Source: BMS3Abin12 sp964487445 (lineage in GTDB: Bacteria > Pseudomonadota > Gammaproteobacteria > 21-64-14). From it: a stretch of DNA of 32,057 bases. Of the stretch, positions 22,976 through 30,973 are shown one piece after another. Under the pieces are notes generated by a model. That model ran no database searches. It was not told where the DNA came from and saw nothing but the letters and a program-made list of their open reading frames with translations. The position numbers and the translations under genes are program-made. Where the stretch lies: positions 1-32,057 of the forward strand of contig CAZAQG010000021.1 of the NCBI GenBank assembly GCA_964487445.1, written 5' to 3'. The number at the start of each line of letters is the position of its first letter. The stretch's first letter is position 1.

Positions 22976-24211
22976 ATGTCCGGCGGCAACCACAAGGCCG
23001 CACGAACGGGCCGGCACGTCGAGATGCGCACCGCGGTTTATCTTGCATTGATGCCACTTGCCATCGGTATCGCCGGTGGCGTCGCCATCCTTCTTCTCGG
23101 TCACTGGACCTGGCGCACGTTGGCGCCGGCCGGTGCCGACGTCGCCGTTTCCGCGTTGATCGGTTTCTGGGTCGCGCGGATCCACCTCAAGGCGCTTAGA
23201 ACCGGCATGCAAGAGGCCGGGCGCCGTGGCCGGGAAATGGAGCGCGTCGCCCTGCAGGAGCAAGGTGCGGCCCGGGGACTCGCCGAAACCTGCGTGCAAG
23301 TTCTCCCGATCTGGTCGCGTCAGATCGACAGCGCCTGCCGCCAGACCGAAGAGGCGGGGACCGAACTGAGCGCGCGCTTCGAACGGATCCACGCCCGGCT
23401 CGCGGCCGCCGTTACGGCGTCCTCCGAGGCGGCCGGAAAGTGGGCCGGCGGGGGCGTGGAGGGAATTCCCGCATTCGTCCAGGAGAGCAAGGGGCGTTTG
23501 ATCTCCGTTACGAGCGCCTTGCGCAAGGCCTTGACGAGCCGCAGCGACATGCTCCAGGAGATCCTGAGTCTCACAGAGTATATCCGCGAGTTGGAAAAAA
23601 TGGCCGAGGACGTCGGCGCGTTGGCTTCCCAGACCAATCTCCTGGCCCTGAACGCCTCCATCGAAGCGGCACGCGCAGGGGAAGCGGGTCGAGGCTTCTC
23701 GGTCGTGGCCGACGAGGTCCGGAAACTGTCCAGTCTTTCCAGCGAAACCGGCAAGCGGATCGCCGCCAAGGCCGGGGTCATCGGTGCGGCCATCGCTCGT
23801 ACCTGTGAGGTTGCCAGGCAATCCGGAATCGAGGATGCCCGAGTGGCCAATACCGCCGAGGTCGACATACAGAACGGCGTCAGGGGATTCCAGGATATCA
23901 CCGTCGGCCTCGCGGAGGCCGCGGCACGACTGCAACAGGAGAGCAGTGCCATTACGGAAGAGATTTCCGACGTACTGGTATCGCTGCAGTTCCAGGATCG
24001 GGTGAGCCAGATCCTTTCCCATACCCGAGACAATATCAAGCTCCTTGCCGCCGGGATTCCCGGCCCGGACGGCGTTCCGGGTGTAGCGCCGATCGACGCG
24101 AAAGAGTGGCTTGCACGGATGGAGCCCGCCTACTCGACGCAGGAACAGAAGGACAACCATGCCGGGCGTACGCCGAGCGCCGCGGTGGAATCCGAGATCA
24201 CTTTCTTCTAG
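22976..24211 (+). CDS. Methyl-accepting chemotaxis-like protein without a periplasmic domain
   Basis: The 411-aa protein (ATG at 22976) has two close membrane helices (about 20-41 and 50-68) with almost no loop between, so ligand sensing must be cytoplasmic or indirect. It has a cytoplasmic helical region (75-200), a signalling tip QTNLLALNASIEAARAGEAG with VVADEVRKLSS after it, and a C-terminal LQFQDRVSQILSHTRDNI helix followed by a tail ending EITFF. The tip is a variant of the common receptor hairpin. The start has only a weak ribosome site (AGAAGCGG); a later ATG at 23024 is possible. It is the first gene of the chemotaxis operon, with CheY 17 bp downstream. Confidence 0.87.
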   Translation: MSGGNHKAARTGRHVEMRTAVYLALMPLAIGIAGGVAILLLGHWTWRTLAPAGADVAVSALIGFWVARIHLKALRTGMQEAGRRGREMERVALQEQGAARGLAETCVQVLPIWSRQIDSACRQTEEAGTELSARFERIHARLAAAVTASSEAAGKWAGGGVEGIPAFVQESKGRLISVTSALRKALTSRSDMLQEILSLTEYIRELEKMAEDVGALASQTNLLALNASIEAARAGEAGRGFSVVADEVRKLSSLSSETGKRIAAKAGVIGAAIARTCEVARQSGIEDARVANTAEVDIQNGVRGFQDITVGLAEAAARLQQESSAITEEISDVLVSLQFQDRVSQILSHTRDNIKLLAAGIPGPDGVPGVAPIDAKEWLARMEPAYSTQEQKDNHAGRTPSAAVESEITFF

Positions 24212-24228
24212 CGAGGTGTGGTGTGCCG

Positions 24229-24597
24229 ATGGCGAAGACCGTACTCATAGTCGACGACTCGATATCCATGCGTCAGGTCGTGCGCATGGCGCTTGGTTCC
24301 GCCGGATACGATGTGATCGAGGCGGAGGACGGAAAGGCGGCGCTGCGGAAGCTGGACGGGAAAAAGATCCATCTCATCATCAGCGACGTGAACATGCCGA
24401 ACATGGACGGAATCGCCTTTGTGAAGGAGGTGAAGGCGAGCCCGAACTACCGGTTCACGCCGATCATCATGCTGACGACCGAGAGCCAGGATGAGAAGAA
24501 ACAGCAAGGGAAATCGGCCGGTGCGAAAGCCTGGGTGGTAAAGCCCTTCCGACCCGAGCAGCTCCTGAGCGCGGTCGGCAAGCTGATCCTCCCGTAG
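24229..24597 (+). CDS. cheY: CheY-like single-domain response regulator
   Basis: The 122-aa receiver domain has acidic pair D9-D10, phospho-acceptor D53 (SDVNMPNMDG), a Thr/Ser switch residue in IIMLTTES and a conserved Lys in VVKPF. No output domain is present, so it acts by protein-protein contact, typically on the flagellar or pilus motor or as a phosphate sink. It is preceded by GAGG and followed after 12 bp by the STAS gene, inside the che operon. Confidence 0.93.
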   Translation: MAKTVLIVDDSISMRQVVRMALGSAGYDVIEAEDGKAALRKLDGKKIHLIISDVNMPNMDGIAFVKEVKASPNYRFTPIIMLTTESQDEKKQQGKSAGAKAWVVKPFRPEQLLSAVGKLILP

Positions 24598-24609
24598 GGG
24601 GCATGAGCG

Positions 24610-24945
24610 ATGGATGACGCAACGATGCAGATCACCGGTAGGAAGGTGCGCGACGGATGTCGATTGACGCTGTCCGGCGAGCTGACCATCTACACGGCCG
24701 CGACGCTGAAGGAGCGCCTGGTTCGGGAACTCGGGGAGCCGGGGCCGATGGAGATCGATCTCGGGAAGGTCTCCGAGTTGGACACCGCGGGATTTCAGGT
24801 GCTCTACGGCCTGCGGCGGGCGTGCGCCCGCATCGGGAAGGACCTGAAAATTTCATCTCCCAGCCGAACCGTCCGGGAAGTATTCGAACTCTACAACGCG
24901 GCGCGGCACTTTGGGGATTCTTTCTTGGGCCCGGAAAGGGGCTGA
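24610..24945 (+). CDS. STAS-domain protein of the chemotaxis operon
   Basis: The 111-aa protein is a single STAS domain of the SpoIIAA type: strand-rich start with LTLSGELTIYTAATLKERL, then IDLGKVSELDTAGFQVL, with T59 at the usual phosphorylation position of the DSAG/DTAG loop. STAS proteins of this type occur in chemotaxis operons next to CheA, where they may bind receptors or kinases; a partner kinase was not found here. The CheA start is 17 bp beyond the stop. Confidence 0.85.
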   Translation: MDDATMQITGRKVRDGCRLTLSGELTIYTAATLKERLVRELGEPGPMEIDLGKVSELDTAGFQVLYGLRRACARIGKDLKISSPSRTVREVFELYNAARHFGDSFLGPERG

Positions 24946-24962
24946 ATCGAGCGGACCGGAAT

Positions 24963-27167
24963 ATGGATCTGGACGGGGCATTACAAACGTTCATTGCGGA
25001 AGGTCGGGAACTTCTGCAGGACATGGAGCGCGGTCTGCTGGCGCTGGAGCGGGATCCGAAAGACTCGGAGACGCTGAACGGCGTATTTCGGGCCGCGCAC
25101 ACGGTCAAGGGGTCCGCGGGTCTCTTCGGCCTGGACGACCTCGTGCGCTTTGCACATGCGATGGAGACGGTGCTGGACCAACTCCGCGCGGGCGATCGCG
25201 CGTTGACGTCGGATCTGACCGCGCGATTGCTCGATTGCGGCGATCATCTCGGGGCGCTGCTCGATCGGGTGGCCGAGGGAACGAGGACCATCGATACGGA
25301 ACTCCTGTCTCGCGGGAATGTATTGATGGAGGGCCTCGGCGCGGATACCGGGGGCGGGGATCGTGAAGTCGTCTGCACGGACACGGCGCCCGCCGCGACC
25401 GGCCCGCGGCCCGTGGAAGGAGGCGTGGAATGCGATCATTGGCATCTGTCCCTGCGATTCGGACCGGACGTGTTGCAAAACGGAATGGACCCGCTTTCGG
25501 TTCTGCGTTACCTGGGCACGATCGGCGAGATAGGCCGCCTGGAGCTGATCCCGGACGGCATCCCGGATCTCGAGGCGTTGGACCCGGAGACGTGTTATCT
25601 GGGTTGCGAGCTTACGCTGAAAACCGATGCCGATAAGCAGACCATCGAGGACGCATTTCAGTTTATTCGTGACAGCAGTCATATCCACATTCTTCCCCCT
25701 CGTTCGCGTGTGTCCGACTACATCGAGTTGATCCGGAACCTTCCCGAGGAAGACCTCCTGCTGGGCGAGAGCCTGGTTCGTGTCGGGACCCTTACGGAAC
25801 AGGAGTTGTCGCAGGCCCTTGCGGGGCAGGCCGGTGGCGATGTGGTCGGCGGTGCGGTCGAGCATCGTCCGCTTGGAGAGATCCTCGTGGAGGAGCGCAT
25901 CGTCCCCCCGCCGACGGTCGAGGCGGCACTGGCGAAGCAGCGCCAAGTGCGGGAACACAAGGCGCGGGAGACGCATCTTGTACGGGTCGACGCCGAGAAG
26001 CTCGATCATCTGATCGCCCTTGTCGGCGAATTGGTGATCGCGGGCGCGTCGGCCTCGTTGCTCGCGCAGCAGAGGGGCGACGTACCCCTGCAGGAGGCGG
26101 CGTCCACCATGACACGGTTCGTAGAGGAGATCCGCGACAGCGCCCTGGAGCTTCGGATGGTGCCGATCGGAGATACCTTCAACCGATTCCAGCGGATAGT
26201 GCGCGACGCCGGCCGTGAACTCGGCAAGGAGATCCGCCTGTCGATCAGCGGCAGTGAGACCGAACTCGACAAGGGCATGGTGGAGAAAATCGCGGATCCT
26301 CTCATGCACCTGGTGCGCAACGCGATGGATCACGGCATCGAGCCGGTGGAGATGAGGCGGGAGCGGGGAAAGCCGGACGCCGGTACGGTTCGCATGGATG
26401 CCCGCCATGAGTCGGGGGTCGTCGTCATCGAGGTCGGCGATGACGGCGGGGGGCTCGACCGTGACCGTATCCTGGAGAAGGCGATCGCCCGGGGGGTGTG
26501 GGCATCCGACGCCGGTCTCACGGACAACGAGATATACGATCTGATTTTCGAGCCGGGCTTCTCCACGTCGGATGAGGTTACGAATCTCTCGGGCAGGGGG
26601 GTCGGGATGGACGTCGTCCGGCGCAACGTCGAGGCCCTGCGCGGCACCGTCGAGGTGGAGAGCAAGCCGGGAGAGGGCACTACCGTACGGATACGGCTTC
26701 CCCTCACCTTGGCGATCATCGACGGGTTTTTGGTGGGCGTGGGCGGCGCGGACTACGTGTTGCCCCTGAAGTCCGTCGTCGAGTGCATCGAGGTGACCGA
26801 TGGGCTGCGGATCGACGGTAGCGAAGAGGGCTGCATCGATCTCAGGGGAGAAGTTCTTCCGTTCCTCCGACTCCGCAACCTTTTTATGCCGGAGGCCGGT
26901 CGAGCGCGCCACGAGAATATCGTGGTGGTCCAGTACGGGTCGCAAAAGGTGGGTTTGCTCGTCGATTCGCTCAAGGGCGAATTGCAGACGGTCATCAAGC
27001 CGTTGGGACCGGTGTTCCGCAACCTGAAGGGTGTCAGCGGCTCCACGATCCTCGGCAGTGGGGACGTGGCGTTGATCCTCGATGTACAGGCGATGGTCGA
27101 GGCGGCCGTGCGCTCGGGCCTCGGGTCCGGCGGGCGGGCGGGTCAGGTCTCTGAGATGGTTCATTGA
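24963..27167 (+). CDS. cheA: Chemotaxis histidine kinase CheA with MshEN-like motifs
   Basis: The 734-aa kinase has a P1 Hpt domain with H46 in RAAHTVKGSAG, an intermediate P2-like region (155-245), and two tandem motifs LGExLVxxGxLxxxxLxxALxxQ (266-289) and LGEILVxxxIVxxxxVxxALxxQ (303-326) that resemble MshEN c-di-GMP-binding repeats. Next come the P3 dimerisation region (335-430), the P4 ATP-binding domain (N-box HLVRNAMDHGIE 449-460, G1 DDGGGLD 493-499, G2 GRGVGMD 544-550) and the P5 CheW-like domain to the end. It autophosphorylates at H46 and passes phosphate to CheY and CheB. The spacer between the two MshEN-like motifs is 13 residues, longer than the usual 5. ATG at 24963; a longer upstream frame overlaps the STAS gene and is not supported. 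Confidence 0.93.
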   Translation: MDLDGALQTFIAEGRELLQDMERGLLALERDPKDSETLNGVFRAAHTVKGSAGLFGLDDLVRFAHAMETVLDQLRAGDRALTSDLTARLLDCGDHLGALLDRVAEGTRTIDTELLSRGNVLMEGLGADTGGGDREVVCTDTAPAATGPRPVEGGVECDHWHLSLRFGPDVLQNGMDPLSVLRYLGTIGEIGRLELIPDGIPDLEALDPETCYLGCELTLKTDADKQTIEDAFQFIRDSSHIHILPPRSRVSDYIELIRNLPEEDLLLGESLVRVGTLTEQELSQALAGQAGGDVVGGAVEHRPLGEILVEERIVPPPTVEAALAKQRQVREHKARETHLVRVDAEKLDHLIALVGELVIAGASASLLAQQRGDVPLQEAASTMTRFVEEIRDSALELRMVPIGDTFNRFQRIVRDAGRELGKEIRLSISGSETELDKGMVEKIADPLMHLVRNAMDHGIEPVEMRRERGKPDAGTVRMDARHESGVVVIEVGDDGGGLDRDRILEKAIARGVWASDAGLTDNEIYDLIFEPGFSTSDEVTNLSGRGVGMDVVRRNVEALRGTVEVESKPGEGTTVRIRLPLTLAIIDGFLVGVGGADYVLPLKSVVECIEVTDGLRIDGSEEGCIDLRGEVLPFLRLRNLFMPEAGRARHENIVVVQYGSQKVGLLVDSLKGELQTVIKPLGPVFRNLKGVSGSTILGSGDVALILDVQAMVEAAVRSGLGSGGRAGQVSEMVH

Positions 27168-27253
27168 AAAGCTATCGGACGGTTCCGGGGCGGTGGCGGA
27201 TTCCGCATTCGTGCCTGCGATCGCTTCGGAATTGACGAAGAAGGAGTGCAACG

Positions 27254-28915
27254 ATGTCCATGCAGTGGTTCCACGACATGAGGATCGGGCAGAAACTCGT
27301 ATTGGCGTGCCTGTGTATCGCGACCCTTACCGGGATCGTTGGGTACAAGGGGATCAGCGATATGAAGACGTTGAACGCGATGGCGAACCGGCTCTACGAC
27401 CATGAACTCCTGGGGCTGTCGTACATCCGTTCCGCCGACGTGCGACTGATCGACTCCGAACGCGCGTCCCAGAGCATGTTGCTCGCGCGCAGCCGGGCCG
27501 AGCGCTCGAAATATGAGGACCAGATCAAGCAGGATCATCGGGAGTTCCTCGGGTATCTCAAGCAGGCCAAGCCGCTGTTCGATTCCCGGCGCGCCCGGAC
27601 CCTGTTGCCCAAGGTCGATACGGCGTGGCGGGCGTATGCGAACGCCTCCGATCAGGTCCTGCAGGCGGTGAGTACCGAGGCGCTGGAGAAGAACCGGAAG
27701 TCCGTCGCGCTCGCGATGGGGCCGTTGCACACCGCCAGCAAGACACTGGACGGTTTGATCACCACCCTTGCCAAGGTGAAGGAGGCCAATGGAAAGGCGT
27801 CGGCCGCGCGGGGCGAGGCCGTGTACAGGAAATCACGGACCGTACTGCTGATCGTGGTGGGGGTGGCCGTCGCGCTCGGAATCATCCTGGGCCTGGCGCT
27901 GTCGCGGTTGATATCCGTCCCGCTCCGCGAGGCGGTGGAGGTCGCCGACGCCCTCGCGAAGGGGGATTTGACGGTCAGTATCCGGGAACGGGGCAAGGAT
28001 GAGACGGGACAGCTGCTTTCCGCCATGAAGCGCATGGTCGAGAAGCTCGCGCAGGTCATTGCCGAGGTGCGCGGCGCTACGGATTCTCTGTCCAGCGCCT
28101 CCGAGGAGGTCGGCGCGACCGCGCAGTCCGTGAGCCAGGCCACATCGGAGCAGGCGGCGAGCGTGGAGGAGACCAGTTCCTCGATGGAGCAGATGGGGGC
28201 CTCCATCAACCAGAACGCGGAGAATGCCCGGGTGACGGACGGCATGGCCGCGAAGGCGGCGACGGAGGCCGGGGAAGGCGGCCGTGCGGTGAAGGAGACG
28301 GTCGAGGCCATGCAGCAGATCACCAAGAAGATCACCATCATCGATGACATCGCCTACCAGACCAACCTGCTGGCGTTGAATGCGGCGATCGAGGCGGCTC
28401 GGGCGGGAGAGCACGGGAAGGGCTTTGCGGTGGTGGCGGCGGAAGTCCGGAAACTCGCCGAGCGCAGTCAGGTGGCGTCCCAGGAGATCGGGGAGTTGGC
28501 CTCGTCCAGTGTCGGCCTGTCCGATAAGGCGGGGAAGCTGCTGGACGAGATTGTGCCGAGCATCCAGAAGACGGCCGAACTGGTTCAGGAAATCACGGCG
28601 GCCTCGGAGGAGCAGTCCTCGGGCGTCGGGCAGATCAACACCGCGATCGGACAGCTCAACCAGGCCACACAGGAGAACGCTTCGGCCGCGGAGGAACTGG
28701 CGTCCACCGCCGAAGAGATGAGCAGCCAGGCCGAGCAGCTGCAGGGCGTGATGTCGTTCTTCAAGGTCTCGGGCAGGATGGAGACCGCCCGGGGACGTGG
28801 CGCGGCGCCGGGGAAAGGGCCGACACGGTCCGGGGCGAAGGTGCCGCGGGCGCCGGCGCCCGCCCCGGTCGACGCCGAGCCGGGTTACGAATCACCCGAT
28901 TTCGTTAAATTCTGA
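27254..28915 (+). CDS. Methyl-accepting chemotaxis protein with 4-helix-bundle-like sensor
   Basis: The 553-aa receptor has membrane helices at about 11-30 and 195-218 and a periplasmic helical region (31-194) resembling a 4HB_MCP ligand-binding bundle. A HAMP domain (219-271) and a signalling domain follow, with methylation helices and the tip QTNLLALNAAIEAARAGEHGKGF at 369-391. The last residues, YESPDFVKF, form a hydrophobic tail that could tether CheR or CheD like the NWETF pentapeptide of other receptors, though the W is absent. ATG has AAGGAG seven nt upstream. It is the main receptor encoded in the operon, between CheA and CheW. Confidence 0.92.
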   Translation: MSMQWFHDMRIGQKLVLACLCIATLTGIVGYKGISDMKTLNAMANRLYDHELLGLSYIRSADVRLIDSERASQSMLLARSRAERSKYEDQIKQDHREFLGYLKQAKPLFDSRRARTLLPKVDTAWRAYANASDQVLQAVSTEALEKNRKSVALAMGPLHTASKTLDGLITTLAKVKEANGKASAARGEAVYRKSRTVLLIVVGVAVALGIILGLALSRLISVPLREAVEVADALAKGDLTVSIRERGKDETGQLLSAMKRMVEKLAQVIAEVRGATDSLSSASEEVGATAQSVSQATSEQAASVEETSSSMEQMGASINQNAENARVTDGMAAKAATEAGEGGRAVKETVEAMQQITKKITIIDDIAYQTNLLALNAAIEAARAGEHGKGFAVVAAEVRKLAERSQVASQEIGELASSSVGLSDKAGKLLDEIVPSIQKTAELVQEITAASEEQSSGVGQINTAIGQLNQATQENASAAEELASTAEEMSSQAEQLQGVMSFFKVSGRMETARGRGAAPGKGPTRSGAKVPRAPAPAPVDAEPGYESPDFVKF

Positions 28916-28928
28916 ACGGGGTATCGTC

Positions 28929-29501
28929 ATGGGCGAGCGGGTGCGGGGTACGGAAGCGGCGGTGGATTCCGCAGGGACACGCGGACGGGACCAGGCGCAG
29001 TACCTGACCTTTGTTCTGGGCGGGGAAATGTACGCGATCGGAATTCTCAACATCAAGGAGATCATCGAGTACGGGAACCTGACCGTGGTGCCGATGATGC
29101 CGGACTTCCTGCGTGGCGTGATCAATCTCCGGGGCCGCGTGGTTCCGGTGGTGGACCTGTCGGCGCGGTTCGGACGCGGTGTCGCCGAGGTGACACGGCG
29201 TACCTGCATCGTCCTGCTGGAGGTCGAGACGGCGGGCGAGGCCCAGGAGATCGGGGTGATGGTGGACAGCGTCAGCGAGGTGCTGGAAATCCCGCGGGAG
29301 CAGATCGAGCCGACGCCCGCATTCGGCGCAAAAATCCGTACGGATTTCATCGAAGGCATGGGCAAGGTGGCCGACCGGTTCGTGGTGATACTGGATGTGG
29401 GGCGGGTGTTTTCGCTGGACGAGATCGCGATGCTGTCCAACCCGTCCGGCGCGGACGAACCCAATGGGACGCCGGAGGCCGTACACGGTCGGAGAGGCTG
29501 A
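28929..29501 (+). CDS. cheW: Chemotaxis coupling protein CheW
   Basis: The 190-aa protein is a CheW domain with a 25-residue N-terminal extension. Characteristic elements are YLTFVLGGEMYAIGILNIKEIIE, FLRGVINLRGRVVPVVDL and GVMVDSVSEVLEI. It bridges receptors to CheA. I chose the ATG at 28929 because CheW homology begins soon after it; the longer upstream frame overlaps the receptor gene. It lies 13 bp after the MCP stop. The C-terminal tail beyond residue 175 is extra and low-complexity. Confidence 0.93.
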   Translation: MGERVRGTEAAVDSAGTRGRDQAQYLTFVLGGEMYAIGILNIKEIIEYGNLTVVPMMPDFLRGVINLRGRVVPVVDLSARFGRGVAEVTRRTCIVLLEVETAGEAQEIGVMVDSVSEVLEIPREQIEPTPAFGAKIRTDFIEGMGKVADRFVVILDVGRVFSLDEIAMLSNPSGADEPNGTPEAVHGRRG

Positions 29502-29506
29502 GGGCG

Positions 29507-30412
29507 ATGTTCGGCCGGCCGGACGGCGGTGAGGGGGTGATGGGCGCGTCCGCTCGCGGTCGGGGCGAAGGTCGGACGCATGGGGTGAGGGACGCCGGCG
29601 CAAGGACGGATTCGCCGACATTGACGGATCGGGAGTTCGGCCAGTTCCAGAGGTTGCTCTACCGAATCGCCGGGATCAGCCTGTCCCCGGCGAAGAAGGC
29701 GCTCGTCAGCGGGCGCCTGTCCAAGCGTATCCGGCAGCGGGGGGTTTCGAGTTACGGCGAATATCTCCGACTGCTCTCCGACAATTCCGAACGCGAGGAG
29801 CTGCAAATCGCCCTCGATCTGCTCACGACCAATGAGACGCACTTCTTCCGGGAGCCGGACCACTTCGAGGTCCTGCGCTCGGAGGCCCTGCGCGTCGGCA
29901 CGGCGGGGACGGCCTTCCGTGTCTGGAGTGCGGCATGTTCGAGCGGAGAGGAGCCGTGCAGTATCGCCATGGTCCTGGCGGACGTGCTCGGGGGAAGGCG
30001 CTGGGAAGTCCTGGGTTCGGATATCAGCTCCCGTGTCCTGGAGCGAGCCCGTGGAGGACGCTATCCGGTGGAGCGCGCCCGGGAGATTCCGCCCAAGTAT
30101 CTGTCGGCCTACTGCCTTCGAGGGGTACGTTCCAGTGCCGGTGCGATGCTGGTTCGCAGGGAGTTGCGCGATCGCATGCAGATCCGCCCGATCAATCTCA
30201 ATACCGGGTTGCCGCCCCTGGGGGAGTTCGATGTGATCTTCCTGCGTAATGTAATGATCTATTTCGACCTGGAAACGAAGCGGCAAGTGGTGCGGCGGGT
30301 CGCTGCGCGGTTGCGTCGGGGCGGATGTTTGATCGTCGGCCACTCGGAGAGCCTGAACGGCATCGACGAACGGCTGAAGATCGAGCGTCCTTCGGTCTAC
30401 CGGAACGAATAG
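29507..30412 (+). CDS. cheR: Chemotaxis protein methyltransferase CheR
   Basis: The 301-aa enzyme has an N-terminal helical substrate domain (from about residue 40: LTDREFGQFQRLLYRIAGI, GISLSPAKKALVSGRLSKR) and a SAM-binding methyltransferase domain with WSAACSSGEEPCSIAM, SDISSRVLERAR, IFLRNVMIYFD and GGCLIVGHSESL. It methylates receptor glutamates. The first 35 residues are an Arg/Gly-rich extension. ATG at 29507 has GAGG before it, only 5 bp after the CheW stop. CheD and CheB follow. Confidence 0.94.
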   Translation: MFGRPDGGEGVMGASARGRGEGRTHGVRDAGARTDSPTLTDREFGQFQRLLYRIAGISLSPAKKALVSGRLSKRIRQRGVSSYGEYLRLLSDNSEREELQIALDLLTTNETHFFREPDHFEVLRSEALRVGTAGTAFRVWSAACSSGEEPCSIAMVLADVLGGRRWEVLGSDISSRVLERARGGRYPVERAREIPPKYLSAYCLRGVRSSAGAMLVRRELRDRMQIRPINLNTGLPPLGEFDVIFLRNVMIYFDLETKRQVVRRVAARLRRGGCLIVGHSESLNGIDERLKIERPSVYRNE

Positions 30413-30415
30413 CCG

Positions 30416-30910
30416 ATGGGCTGCGCGGACGGGTCTTCGGAGATCTTTCTCCAACCGGGAGAGCTGTACTTCGGCGGGGCCGGAACGCGGATCCGGACGG
30501 TGTTGGGCTCGTGCGTATCCATTACCGTCTGGCAGCCGCGGCTTCGGATAGGGGGTATGTGCCACTACATGCTGCCCCATCGCGGCACGAAGGCGGCGGG
30601 TCCGCTGGATGGGCGCTACGGGGACGAGGCCGTCGCGCTGCTCCTTCGGGATCTTGCAACGGCGAGGGTAAGTCCCCGGGACTGCGAGGCGAAGTTGTTC
30701 GGCGGTGGAAATATGTTTCCAAAGGCCCTGGCCGGGCGCGATACCATGAACGTGGCCGCGCGCAACATACAGGCCGGCCGGGAACTGACCGATCGACATG
30801 GTTTCCACCGGGTGGCCGAGCACGTGGGAGGCATCGGTCACCGTACCCTCATCTTTGATATCGCCACGGGGGATGCCTGGCTCAAGCACCATATCAGGCC
30901 GCCCGTATAG
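30416..30910 (+). CDS. cheD: Chemoreceptor glutamine deamidase CheD
   Basis: The 164-aa protein has the catalytic motif of CheD: GSCVS with Cys33, His50 in GGMCHYMLP and a Thr at 28. It deamidates receptor glutamines and may dephosphorylate or bind CheY/CheC-type partners in other species; no CheC is seen here. Length is normal for the family. ATG at 30416 begins 3 bp after the CheR stop, so the two are translationally linked. Confidence 0.94.
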   Translation: MGCADGSSEIFLQPGELYFGGAGTRIRTVLGSCVSITVWQPRLRIGGMCHYMLPHRGTKAAGPLDGRYGDEAVALLLRDLATARVSPRDCEAKLFGGGNMFPKALAGRDTMNVAARNIQAGRELTDRHGFHRVAEHVGGIGHRTLIFDIATGDAWLKHHIRPPV

Positions 30911-30973
30911 TCCGGGTGTGCCGAATGTATCGGGTAGGGGGCGGGCCTTGAGGGGCGGCGAGCGGAGATCTTC

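Noticed and set aside
24981..27251. A 756-codon minus-strand frame across cheA
   Set aside because: Shadow of cheA, without homology.
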